Shown: positions 1-6,788, counted from the stretch's first letter. The stretch is DNA of 9,492 nt from an uncultured Mollicutes bacterium (GCA_913064935.1 CAJYBF010000024.1:1-9492); one strand, 5' to 3'. A program made the numbers and translations. The notes: generated from the letters alone by a model not told the origin.

Positions 1-2
1 CT

Positions 3-587
3 ACGAAACAAAAACCAAGAGAAATAAAGAAGATAAGTAACCAAGAAATTCGAAGAAATACATATAAAGTATCAACTCAAAAACTTATAACGAAATAAAT
101 GTAAGCTGTTTGTAATGTTATGCTAGTAGTATATTATTATTTAGTACCGTTTGCTAATTTCATGGGTGCAATAAGTATGTTGAACAGTATTATACTTGCT
201 ATAGTTTCTGTTTCACTAATATTGTCTATTGTTATGGTTACTATTTTACTTCACTTAAATGTAATGGAACGTAGAAAAGAAATAGGTATCCTTAAATCTA
301 TGGGTTCAAGGAAAAATGATATTAAAGCTATTTTTTACGCAGAATCATTCTTTTTAGGTGTTGCGATATGGTTATCGAGCATACTAACAGTATCAATTTT
401 AAACATTATTATTAATACATATATTAGTAAAGCAGTACAATGGAACTCTCAACAATTACGATTATCGATTGGCTTTGAAAATGCATTTCTTTTATTGGCG
501 ATTTCAATAGCTACCTCAATAATCGCGTCGATTTATCCAATCAATAGAGCTGTTTCCATTGATCCAGTAAAAGTTTTAAATGAATAG
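3..587 (+). pseudogene. FtsX/MacB-type ABC transporter permease, C-terminal part, with in-frame stops
   Basis: This is the C-terminal portion of a permease of the FtsX/MacB superfamily, the membrane partner of an ABC ATPase that exports or senses peptides, lipids or antibiotics. From the Met at 120 there are three hydrophobic segments (about residues 23-46, 74-97 and 121-140). Between the first two lies the hallmark cytoplasmic motif ERRKEIGILKSMGS (50-63), and the protein ends with the typical DPVKVLNE. The same frame is open from base 3 and reads as a basic, extracytoplasmic-type stretch (ending near VSTQKLITK) that would precede the first of these helices. It is interrupted by TAA at 96-98 and TAA at 102-104. 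The 5' part lies outside the window. I infer a nonsense-interrupted or decayed permease. A shorter protein started at 120 cannot be excluded, but there is no good ribosome binding site there. The family call is firm; the functional state is uncertain. Confidence 0.75.
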
Positions 588-663
588 TCAATGATTATAG
601 GCTTATACGAACAAGAATAATGCACTAAGAAAATAACTATAAGTTTGCTTTATGATAGTTTTC

Positions 664-692
664 AGGACTAGGAAAGATACCTAGTCCTTTTT
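664..692 (+). terminator. Rho-independent terminator after the permease
   Basis: A perfect 9-bp stem, AGGACTAGG (664-672) and CCTAGTCCT (680-688), closes a 7-nt loop and runs into a T tract. It lies about 75 bases after the permease stop and ends that transcription unit. A weaker inverted repeat (AACTAT at 635-640, ATAGTT at 655-660) lies just upstream. Confidence 0.9.
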
Positions 693-741
693 ATTTATTG
701 GTGTTTTTCTATGCTGGTTGCTATTTGAATACTTTATCTCG

Positions 742-787
742 TATGATTGCATTAGAGGGCTCTATTATGAATATGAAAGCAATCATA
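742..787. promoter_or_regulatory. Inverted repeat overlapping the degV-like promoter (candidate operator)
   Basis: TATGATTGC (742-750) and GCAATCATA (779-787) form a perfect 9-bp inverted repeat 28 bases apart. A smaller palindrome, TAGAG-gg-CTCTA (753-764), is nested inside. The right arm lies between the -35 and -10 of the predicted promoter. There is no T tract, so it is not a terminator. Operator function is inferred from position only. Confidence 0.4.
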
Positions 788-800
788 AAAATGTTATAAT
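773..800 (+). promoter_or_regulatory. Extended -10 promoter for the degV-like gene
   Basis: TGTTATAAT at 792-800 is a consensus extended -10 element. A partial -35 (ATGAAA, 773-778, 4/6 matches) sits 16 bases upstream. The predicted start near 807 leaves a leader of about 45 bases before the ATG at 851. An inverted repeat at 742-787 overlaps the -35 and spacer, so repressor control is possible. Confidence 0.6.
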
Positions 801-850
801 TAGATATGATATTTACATATCAAAATAATATATTCTAATAGGATGGTTTT

Positions 851-1696
851 ATGAAAAAAATAGCTGTAATAATTGATAGCACTTGTTATTTAAGTAAGGA
901 TTATATTGAAGTTAATAATATAGAAGTTGTTTCGTTAAATGTGATAATAGAAGGCGTATCTCATAGAGAAGTGGATTTAGTTAATGAAACTGTATTTGAT
1001 AGCTTAAAAGCAAATAAAAAGGTAACTACCGCTCAAGTAGCTCCTGGGCTTTTCGTGGATGTGTTTAACAAACTAATAAAAGAAGGTGTGAAGGACATTT
1101 TGGTGTTTCCTGTATCTTCTGGTATAAGTGGAACATATTAGGCTGCATGTATTGCGAAGGAGATGGTTGAAGGTAACATTCATATTTTTGATTCCAAAGT
1201 AGCTGCATATGGAGTTGAATTAATTGTAATGAAAGTTATTGATGCAATTAATCAAAATAAATCAAACGAAGAAGTAATCGAGAAAGCTCAAACTCTTTCA
1301 ATGAACAGTCATGTATTATTCACCTTAACAACTCTAGACCATGTTGTCAGAGGGGGAAGAGTTTCTAGAGTAGCTGGATTAATAGGAAACACTTTAAAAA
1401 TTAAGCCAGTAATAGAAATGGTTGAAGGAAAACTAGAAGTAACAAAAAAATCACGTACTAATAAAAAGATAATAGATAAGTTTATTGTTGAAGATTTAGT
1501 TGAGCAATCACTTAAACACAAGCAATTATATTTAAGAATTATTAGTTTAAATCAAAAAGAAATTGCTCTAGAGATAGAAAACAAAGTAAAAGAAAGGATT
1601 TCTAATATTGAAATCACTCATACTGATTACATAGGTCCTGTATTTTCGTATCATTTAGGAGATGAAGGATATGGGATTACTTGGTCAGCTGAGTAA
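851..1696 (+). pseudogene. DegV-family (FakB-like) fatty-acid-binding protein, interrupted by in-frame TAG
   Basis: The reading frame is 281 codons, the usual length of DegV proteins, which bind a fatty acid and in several Gram-positives present it to the kinase FakA for phosphorylation. Visible features are the N-terminal IDSTCYLS, TTAQVAPG at 59-66 (the usual TSQPSPG-like site), FPVSSGISGTY at 86-96, IFDSKVAAYG, RGGRVSR at about 167-173 and an IKPV motif. Codon 97 (1139-1141) is TAG. After it the frame continues directly with AACIAKEMVEG, as expected in the family, where Q or N often follows GTY, so CAG to TAG is the simplest history. The start at 851 has a modest AGGATGG site and a good promoter upstream. 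The first 96 residues alone would lack most of the fold. I read it as a recent nonsense pseudogene unless the amber codon is read through. No fakA-like kinase is nearby. Confidence 0.85.
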
Positions 1697-1803
1697 ATAT
1701 AACTGAAATGTTCTTCTAAAAATCTTGATTTTGGATTGTGCTGATAATCTCTTTTATGAGTTATGCATAAAGAACTTTATATTTCGAAATAAAATTCTAT
1801 TAA

Positions 1804-1809
1804 AAGGAG
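1804..1809 (+). promoter_or_regulatory. Strong Shine-Dalgarno far from the hydrolase start
   Basis: AAGGAG at 1804-1809, within AAAAGGAGA, is the best ribosome-binding sequence before the hydrolase, but it lies 35 bases ahead of the ATG at 1845. Nothing comparable is nearer. In the hydrolase frame the interval contains TAG and TAA (1818-1823). The intended start is therefore unclear: ATG 1845 suits the signal-anchor protein, while a non-standard ATT start at 1824 would be better spaced. The gene is broken downstream anyway. Confidence 0.4.
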
Positions 1810-1844
1810 ACACCAAATAGTAAATTGCTATTGGTAATATACTT

Positions 1845-2558
1845 ATGAAAAAGGCTCTAAAAGTAACAATAATTGCTGTTATAATACTTCTTACAGTTAT
1901 AGTTATAGCTTTAACAATATACTCAAGTGGATCATATAACCCACTTGATGAAATGGATTTAGAGGTGAACAATCTAGAAATGACTGGAATAGAACGACAT
2001 GAAGATTTTGATGAGATAACTTTCACAGTAAGTAATCCTCAGAAGAAGATTGTTTTTATACCTGGAGGGCTTGTTAAACCACAAAGCTATGAATATTTAG
2101 CGGTTCGACTTGCACAAAATAATTATGAGGTTACAATTGCAAAAAACTTGTTCAACTTAGCTATACTGACTCCTAATTATCCCACAAAGTTTTTAAGTGA
2201 AGAATTAGAAAATGTTTTAATTGGGCACTCGTTAGGAGGAACTGTAGCTAGTATGGTTTCATCAGAAAACGTACTTGTGAGCGAACTCGTATTATTAGGT
2301 AGTTATCCAATAACAGATGTAACTGCTAATGACGTTTTAGTAATAACGGCTGAATATGATTTAATAATGAATAGATAACATATCAATGAAAGTTTAAAAT
2401 ATATAGATGAAGACGTTTTCATTTTCGATGTCAATGGAGGGAATCACGCTCAATTTGGGTGGTATGTTCCTCAAAAAGGCGATGGCGTAGCATTAATATC
2501 GACTATTGAGCAACAAGAGATTATAGTTCGTGAAATTGTCCGACATGTTAGTCCTTAA
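1845..2558 (+). pseudogene. Membrane-anchored alpha/beta hydrolase, interrupted by in-frame TAA
   Basis: The frame is 237 codons and encodes an alpha/beta hydrolase of the Abhydrolase_5 type. Residues 1-10 are basic and residues about 8-26 form a signal-anchor helix, so the catalytic domain would be outside the membrane. FIPGGLV (71-77) is the oxyanion-side strand and loop, GHSLGG (127-132) is the nucleophile elbow with Ser129, and the acid is probably Asp172 in TAEYD. Codon 178 (2376-2378) is TAA. In the same frame the sequence continues with HINESLKYID and then GGNHAQFG, carrying catalytic His201, and ends at a second TAA (2556-2558). A protein ending at codon 178 would lack the catalytic His and should be inactive. 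The substrate is unknown. The absence of any frameshift and the intact 3' end suggest recent loss or readthrough. Confidence 0.8.
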
Positions 2559-2686
2559 GTCTACTGATATATACTTAATAAATGTAAAATTAAAGTGAAT
2601 TGGACTAGCAACATTCCTACAGTATGATTCAATACTGGAGTGAGTGATGTTTGTGATAATGGAACTCTCTCATCATGTTATTTATC

Positions 2687-2709
2687 AACACCTAGAAATA
2701 GGTGTTTTT
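2687..2709 (+). terminator. Rho-independent terminator after the alpha/beta hydrolase
   Basis: An 8-bp perfect stem, AACACCTA (2687-2694) and TAGGTGTT (2699-2706), with a GAAA tetraloop overlaps and is followed by T residues. It separates the hydrolase transcript from the downstream kinase gene. Confidence 0.85.
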
Positions 2710-2803
2710 ATGTGAGTACACTAATGGGGCGAATACTACTACTTGAAAACTATGAATGCAAGACTCATATCTGGTGGAGTAAGGTTTTTTAAACTCACTA
2801 TTG

Positions 2804-2861
2804 CATTATACGCACTAGTGATATATACTAAAATTAACTACAACTCATTATACAGTAGTGA
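2804..2861. repeat. Two copies of CATTATAC-N(2-4)-TAGTGA before the CPT-like gene
   Basis: CATTATAC (2804-2811) is followed after 4 bases by TAGTGA (2816-2821). A second CATTATAC (2846-2853) is followed after 2 bases by TAGTGA (2856-2861). The first copy contains the palindrome CACTAGTG (2813-2820) and also pairs with TCACTA at 2795-2800. The repeats sit 70-125 bases before the kinase start, a suitable place for a regulator to bind. That role is only inferred. Confidence 0.4.
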
Positions 2862-2929
2862 ATGGTGTTGAATAACTATACATACTGTTAGTACTTGATA
2901 TTAATTCTATACGAAAGAAGGAAAACAGA

Positions 2930-3493
2930 TTGGAAACAGGTAAAGTAATATTTTTGAATGGTACTTCGAGCGCTGGGAAAAGTACTTTAGCAAAGGAAAT
3001 TCAAAAGATATCTAAGGAGAGATGGTTTCATGTTCAACTTGACACATTTCTTCATATGATACATGATAAGTTTTATATGGACCAAAAGACTGTTCTTGAA
3101 ACAGTAAATACTGGTGCTTCTATAATGCACGAGTTTATATTGAATTTATGTGAAAACGGAGAAAATGTAATACTAGACACAGTTATTGAAAACCGTCGTG
3201 AGAGTTGGCTGAAAGAGTGTGCTCGGTTATTGCATGGAGTAGATGTACTTTTGGTAAGAGTGAGCTGCCCCTTACATGAACTTGAAAGAAGAGAATTAGG
3301 ACGAGGAGATAGACCTAAGGGGTTGGCAGAAAAACAATTAGCTAATATGAGTATTATTAAGAATTATGACGTAGAGGTAAACACATTTGCAAGCACTATT
3401 GAAGAATGTGCAAAGACTATAGAAAGCATAATCAAAGAAGATGTTGGTCATAAAGAATTTATAAAAATTTATGAAAAATATAAAGTAGCATAA
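2930..3493 (+). CDS. Chloramphenicol phosphotransferase-like P-loop kinase
   Basis: This intact 187-residue protein belongs to the CPT-like family, named after the Streptomyces enzyme that phosphorylates chloramphenicol. Most relatives in Firmicutes have no proven substrate. The Walker A motif is NGTSSAGKS (10-18). VQLDTF places Asp38 at the position of the catalytic Asp37 of the Streptomyces enzyme. RVSCPLHELERRELGRGDRPKG supplies the family lid and helix with its RGDR signature, and YDVEVNTFASTIEEC is the typical C-terminal block. The start is TTG at 2930, supported by GAAGGA at 2917-2922 with 7-base spacing; I see no ATG alternative that keeps the Walker A motif. It stands between two broken hydrolase genes yet shows no lesion, so it is probably under selection. 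Drug inactivation is possible but unproven; phosphorylation of another small molecule is equally compatible. Confidence 0.88.
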   Translation: METGKVIFLNGTSSAGKSTLAKEIQKISKERWFHVQLDTFLHMIHDKFYMDQKTVLETVNTGASIMHEFILNLCENGENVILDTVIENRRESWLKECARLLHGVDVLLVRVSCPLHELERRELGRGDRPKGLAEKQLANMSIIKNYDVEVNTFASTIEECAKTIESIIKEDVGHKEFIKIYEKYKVA

Positions 3494-3504
3494 GATTAGT
3501 CGAT

Positions 3505-3540
3505 TATACTTACGAGAAAAACAACTTTAGAGTAAGTATA
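3505..3540 (+). repeat. 9-bp inverted repeat between kinase and second hydrolase
   Basis: TATACTTAC (3505-3513) and GTAAGTATA (3532-3540) are perfect arms around an 18-nt A-rich loop. No T run follows, so it is a poor intrinsic terminator. It begins about 12 bases after the kinase stop and ends 30 bases before the next gene's ATG. Possible roles are mRNA 3'-end protection, a regulator site or a leader hairpin; the sequence does not decide. Confidence 0.45.
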
Positions 3541-3569
3541 GATAGTATCGCCAAAATAAAGGGGGATTT

Positions 3570-4193
3570 ATGATTAAGGCATCTGTAATAGAGATAGAGA
3601 ATAATGGGAAAACATCTGAACATAGTTTTTAGGAAAATGACAATTCTAATACAGTGGTAGTTATTTACTAAGGAGGAAGTAGTTCATGTGATCGTCCTCT
3701 ACTACAATTTTTACGTTAATTGTTTCTTGTTAAAGGATATGATGTATTGTGTTTATCTTATGTAAACTTGTTTACAAAAGGAACATCTGCTGAGCAGCAG
3801 TTGGATGATATACTGTCTTGTATTAATAGTGTTTTTACACAAATTGAACTGGCAAAACGATATGAGAAGAAAATAGTCATTTCAATAAGTTTTGGAAATG
3901 AAGTTTCAGGTGAACTGAGAAGTCGAACTTCGATAAAGGTTGAAAAAAGCATATATATATCGCCAATTTCAGATTCTCTTCAGTATTTGAGAAAGTTTCC
4001 TGGATTTGTAATTTCAAGTACTAATGATGAGTATTTAACGAGCGATGATATGATTGAATTAGGTAAGTTAGGAAATGATGAAGTTCTTATATTTAAAGAT
4101 GCAAGCCACTCTTTGGAAAGCGACAGTGTAATCGATACAATAGACTTCATCAAAAATGCAGTCATTAAAATTGAGGAGTTTTTGCTTAAGTAA
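3570..4193 (+). pseudogene. Small alpha/beta hydrolase with three in-frame stops near the N-terminus
   Basis: The ATG at 3570 follows a strong AAAGGGGG ribosome binding site, and one frame of 207 codons runs to the TAA at 4191. It is interrupted by TAG at 3630-3632 (codon 21), TAA at 3669-3671 (codon 34) and TAA at 3717-3719 (codon 50). The amino acids between the stops still read as a normal alpha/beta-hydrolase start: a VVVIY strand, a GGSSSCDRPLL oxyanion loop and then LFLVKGYDVLCLSY. Likely catalytic residues are Ser107 in ISISFGN, Asp153 in SSTNDEY and His180 in DASHSLE; the first Gly of the usual GxSxG elbow is Ser. A protein restarted at TTG 3720 would lack the first strand and oxyanion loop. 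The substrate is unknown. It is a pseudogene unless the stops are read through; the crisp catalytic C-terminus argues for recent inactivation. Confidence 0.75.
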
Positions 4194-4260
4194 AGAAGTA
4201 TACTATTCAAACCTGAATGATTTAGAATTCAAGTAATAAAAAATCTATTTAAAAACTAAT

Positions 4261-4287
4261 AAAATAACTCGTAAGGGTTATTTTTTT
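4261..4287 (+). terminator. Rho-independent terminator before rho
   Basis: AAAATAACTC (4261-4270) pairs with GGGTTATTTT (4275-4284), ten pairs including one G-T, around a GTAA loop. It is followed by a run of seven T (4281-4287). It ends the hydrolase transcript and isolates rho. Confidence 0.88.
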
Positions 4288-4465
4288 GATAGTTTAAGTA
4301 AATGGATATGCTCAATTTTCTCTAACGCTGCTACTTCTTGGTATAATTAATAAGATATCTAGAAAACTGTTCTGTGGCTGCTATAAGAATAAATTACGTT
4401 ACTTTGTACCTAGTATTCTTTTTCATTACTATGAATCATAAAATACTTCTACTTAATGTCTTACA

Positions 4466-4474
4466 TGATATAAT
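4466..4474 (+). promoter_or_regulatory. Probable rho promoter (extended -10)
   Basis: TGATATAAT at 4466-4474 is a perfect extended -10, placing transcription start near 4481, about 20 bases before the AGGGG ribosome binding site and the ATG at 4504. No clear -35 is present. A second extended -10, TGGTATAAT (4339-4347), could give a longer leader of about 150 bases. Confidence 0.5.
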
Positions 4475-4503
4475 AAATAATAAACAAGATTAGGGGATAA
4501 AAT

Positions 4504-5748
4504 ATGTTATTAAGTGAGCTACAGAATTGTCAATTAAAAGAATTGTATAAATTTGCAGTAGAAAATAGTGTTAAGAATTATAGTAAGTTAAACAAAAAGG
4601 AATTGATTTTTGCCATTTTAAAAGCAAAGGCAGAAAGCGATAATCTTTTCTTTATGGAGGGCGTTTTAGAAATTGTTAATCAAGGCGATTTTGGATTTTT
4701 GAGACCGATTAACTACTCTTCAAGTAGCGAGGATATTTATATTTCTAAAAGTCAGATCACCCGATTTGGATTGCGAAATGGTGATAAAGTTACAGGGCGA
4801 GTAAGACCACCGCAACCTAATGAAAAGTTTTACGGACTCCTAAGAATTGAAGCTGTAAATGGAATGGACCCAGAGTCTGCAAAGCAACGTATGCATTTTC
4901 CAGCACTAACTCCTATTTATCCTAATAAGAGAATAGTATTAGAACATGATAGTGATAATATATCTTCAAGATTAATTGATTTAGTTTCTCCAATTGGGTT
5001 TGGGCAACGTGGACTTATCGTGGCGCCTCCAAAGGCAGGGAAAACATCGCTTTTAAAATCGATAGCCAATAGCATTAGGCAAAATCATAAAGATGTTGAG
5101 TTAATTATATTGTTAATTGATGAAAGACCGGAAGAAGTTACTGATTTTGAACGCGAAGTAGATGCAGAAGTTGTTTATTCAACATTTGATAAGTTACCAT
5201 CAAATCATATAAAAATAACAGAGTTGGTATTAGAAAGAGCTATGAGATTAGCTGAACACAAAAAGGATGTTATTATTTTAGTCGATAGCATTACTAGGCT
5301 TTCACGTGCATATAACTTATCTGTTCCTTCAAGTGGAAGGACTTTGTCAGGTGGATTAGACCCAAAATCTTTATATAAACCAAAACAATTTTTTGGCGCT
5401 GCTAGAAATATTGAAGAGGGCGGGAGTATCACAATTATCGCCACTGCACTAGTTGAAACTGGTTCAAGAATGGACGATGTTATTTATGAAGAGTTTAAAG
5501 GAACCGGTAATATGGAACTACATTTGGATAGAGGATTAGCAGAAAGACGTATTTATCCAGCTATTGATATTTTAAAAAGTGGTACTAGAAAAGATGAGTT
5601 ATTACTTAGTAAAGCCGAACTAGATATGATGTATAATGTAAGAAAAACGTTTAAAAGCTCATACCACATTGAACAGTATATCGGTATGATAAAAAATACA
5701 AAAACCAATCTAGAATTAATAGAAGCACTTAAAGCGAAATCGAAGTGA
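4504..5748 (+). CDS. rho: Transcription termination factor Rho
   Basis: Rho is the hexameric RNA helicase that loads on untranslated RNA and releases RNA polymerase. This 414-residue copy is complete: Rho_N helical domain (about 1-45), cold-shock-type RNA-binding domain (about 50-120, with GDFGFLRP), and a RecA-like ATPase domain with P-loop APPKAGKT (174-181), LLIDERPEEV (203-212), Walker B and adjacent VDSITRLSRAYN (260-271), Q-loop SGGLDP (282-287), R-loop KGTGNMELHLDR (332-343) and Arg349 in AERR. By eye it resembles Bacillus-type Rho (STFDKLPSNHIKITELVLERA). Residue 215 is Phe where E. coli Rho has Met219, a position I recall in bicyclomycin resistance; the other pocket residues I checked (Lys180, Asp206-Arg208, Asp261, Ser262, Gly333) are conserved. 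It begins at ATG 4504 after AGGGG and ends with TGA. The gene 89 bases downstream may be co-transcribed, as no terminator intervenes. Whether this is the only Rho of the cell cannot be told. Confidence 0.97.
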   Translation: MLLSELQNCQLKELYKFAVENSVKNYSKLNKKELIFAILKAKAESDNLFFMEGVLEIVNQGDFGFLRPINYSSSSEDIYISKSQITRFGLRNGDKVTGRVRPPQPNEKFYGLLRIEAVNGMDPESAKQRMHFPALTPIYPNKRIVLEHDSDNISSRLIDLVSPIGFGQRGLIVAPPKAGKTSLLKSIANSIRQNHKDVELIILLIDERPEEVTDFEREVDAEVVYSTFDKLPSNHIKITELVLERAMRLAEHKKDVIILVDSITRLSRAYNLSVPSSGRTLSGGLDPKSLYKPKQFFGAARNIEEGGSITIIATALVETGSRMDDVIYEEFKGTGNMELHLDRGLAERRIYPAIDILKSGTRKDELLLSKAELDMMYNVRKTFKSSYHIEQYIGMIKNTKTNLELIEALKAKSK

Positions 5749-5836
5749 GTAGTATAATGACAGCAGACTATATTCTGATTTAAGTATATGAAGTTGTTTA
5801 TCAGTGATTTAAGAAACTAAGAAGAGGAAATTTACT

Positions 5837-6691
5837 ATGAATATTGTGGATGTTAGTCAGGATATGCTAGAGAAAGTTATAGATTATAGTTTCGAAGTGA
5901 ACAGTCTAAACACAAGTAGAGTTAGAGGGATTTCAAAAGATTATCAGGTGTTTAAAAATAATTTTGAAAAGTATCTAAAAAACAAAGAAGATAGGATTCT
6001 GTTACTGAAGGACAATGAAAGATTTTTAGGTGTTTTATTGTTAGGAGTTGAAGAATCTGAAAAATATATTGAAGCAATAGGTGTGTTTACAAAGGAAGAG
6101 TACTCGAGTGTTTTTTCTATTTTTATGGAGTATTTAAAAAAACATTATAAGGGATATCAATTTGACATTGCTTATCCAAAAGAAAATATACAAGCAATTA
6201 ACACATTGAAGAGCGTTGCTACTAAGTGTGAAGTAACTCAGTACGAGTTTGAAGTTAGACCTGAGTATTTTCCAAATATAGAGTTATCAGGAAACATCGT
6301 TCCACTTGAGGAAAAACACTATGAAGCGGTTAGGAAACTTCATGATGGTACATTTAAAGAAGTTTACTGGACTGCTGATAGACTTTTTCAAACTAAGCGA
6401 TTTGATGTTTTTGTTGCTTTAAGAAATGATGAAGTGGTTGGGGAAATTGTGACTAGTAACAGTAAAATGAAATTCGAAAATATTTTCTTTATCAGCACTG
6501 ATAAGGATTATCGAAGACAGGGAATTGCTACTGGGTTGTCTGCTATGGCGGTAACTCATTGTTTTAATAAAGGTAAAGAAAGAGTTATGTTGCAGGTTGA
6601 TGAGGACAACACTGCTAACTGTGTTTTAGTGGAATCCTTAGGTTTTATGGAAATCGACACTAATGTATCTTTCTCAGTTAATAAAATATAA
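5837..6691 (+). CDS. Tandem GNAT-fold acetyltransferase
   Basis: This is an intact 284-residue protein with two GNAT-like halves. The C-terminal half (about 150-284) is the active type: VFVALRNDEVVGEIV is the beta3/beta4 hairpin, STDKDYRRQGIATGLSAMAV (220-239) is motif A with the acetyl-CoA pyrophosphate loop at Arg227-Gly229-Ala231, and QVDEDNTANCVLVESLGFMEI is the motif B region. The N-terminal half (about 1-145) keeps a RILLLKDNERFLGVLLLG hairpin but no clear pyrophosphate loop, so it is probably a degenerate GNAT domain for substrate binding or dimerisation. The start is supported by AGAGGA about 10 bases upstream. It follows rho after 88 bases with no terminator. The substrate is unknown: candidates are an amino-sugar antibiotic, a polyamine or protein N-termini. 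No signal peptide or membrane segment is visible. Confidence 0.85.
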   Translation: MNIVDVSQDMLEKVIDYSFEVNSLNTSRVRGISKDYQVFKNNFEKYLKNKEDRILLLKDNERFLGVLLLGVEESEKYIEAIGVFTKEEYSSVFSIFMEYLKKHYKGYQFDIAYPKENIQAINTLKSVATKCEVTQYEFEVRPEYFPNIELSGNIVPLEEKHYEAVRKLHDGTFKEVYWTADRLFQTKRFDVFVALRNDEVVGEIVTSNSKMKFENIFFISTDKDYRRQGIATGLSAMAVTHCFNKGKERVMLQVDEDNTANCVLVESLGFMEIDTNVSFSVNKI

Positions 6692-6722
6692 CTATCATAT
6701 TTTTAGACATTACATGATAGTT
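6690..6722. terminator. Inverted repeat at the end of the tandem GNAT gene (weak terminator candidate)
   Basis: AACTATCAT (6690-6698), overlapping the stop codon, pairs perfectly with ATGATAGTT (6714-6722) around a 15-nt loop. No T run follows, so termination would be inefficient on the + strand. The arm ATGATAGTT also occurs at 652-660 after the permease gene, opposite a partial AACTAT, so this may be a small repeated 3'-end motif. Confidence 0.4.
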
Positions 6723-6759
6723 GCTTACATAAATTTATGTATAGATCATTACCAATTAA

Positions 6760-6788
6760 TTGACAAATTATAGTAATATTGATAAAAT
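6760..6788 (+). promoter_or_regulatory. Sigma-A promoter of the ribosomal protection gene
   Basis: TTGACA (6760-6765, perfect -35) is separated by exactly 17 bases from TAAAAT (6783-6788, 5/6 -10). Transcription should start near 6795, about 20 bases before the leader peptide and 175 before the main start codon. This is the best promoter in the window. Confidence 0.85.

Larger units (their letters stand above)
2559..2929. other. 371-base intergenic region between hydrolase and CPT-like kinase
   Basis: This stretch holds a terminator (2687-2709) and a repeated CATTATAC...TAGTGA motif (2804-2821 and 2846-2861) upstream of the kinase. I see no convincing gene: a 22-codon ORF from ATG 2724 lacks a ribosome binding site and resembles nothing I know. 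I found no clear sigma-A promoter for the kinase, although one must lie after the terminator. Confidence 0.6.
4194..4503. other. 310-base intergenic region upstream of rho
   Basis: It contains the terminator of the preceding gene (4261-4287) and about 215 bases of A/T-rich leader with two TATAAT elements of extended -10 type (4339-4347 and 4466-4474). No ORF or RNA gene is recognisable. In Bacilli rho is known to control its own expression through its leader; I see no specific structure here that demonstrates it. Confidence 0.55.

Noticed and set aside
1163..1696. A separate short DegV protein from ATG 1163
   Set aside because: The residues just before it, back to the TAG at 1139, continue the DegV family sequence in frame, and there is no proper start signal.
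1719..1732. Terminator after the degV-like gene (AAAATC...GATTTT)
   Set aside because: The loop would be only 2 nt and no T run follows a stable stem.
1754..2026. A 90-codon minus-strand ORF
   Set aside because: It is the antisense of the hydrolase signal anchor; its composition follows from the complementary frame and it has no ribosome binding site.
2724..2792. A 22-codon ORF in the intergenic region
   Set aside because: It has no ribosome binding site, no homology I recognise, and no link to a terminator or antiterminator as a leader peptide would have.
3720..4193. A stand-alone 157-residue protein starting at TTG 3720
   Set aside because: There is no ribosome binding site before 3720, and the same frame upstream encodes the missing first strand and oxyanion loop back to a well-supported ATG at 3570.
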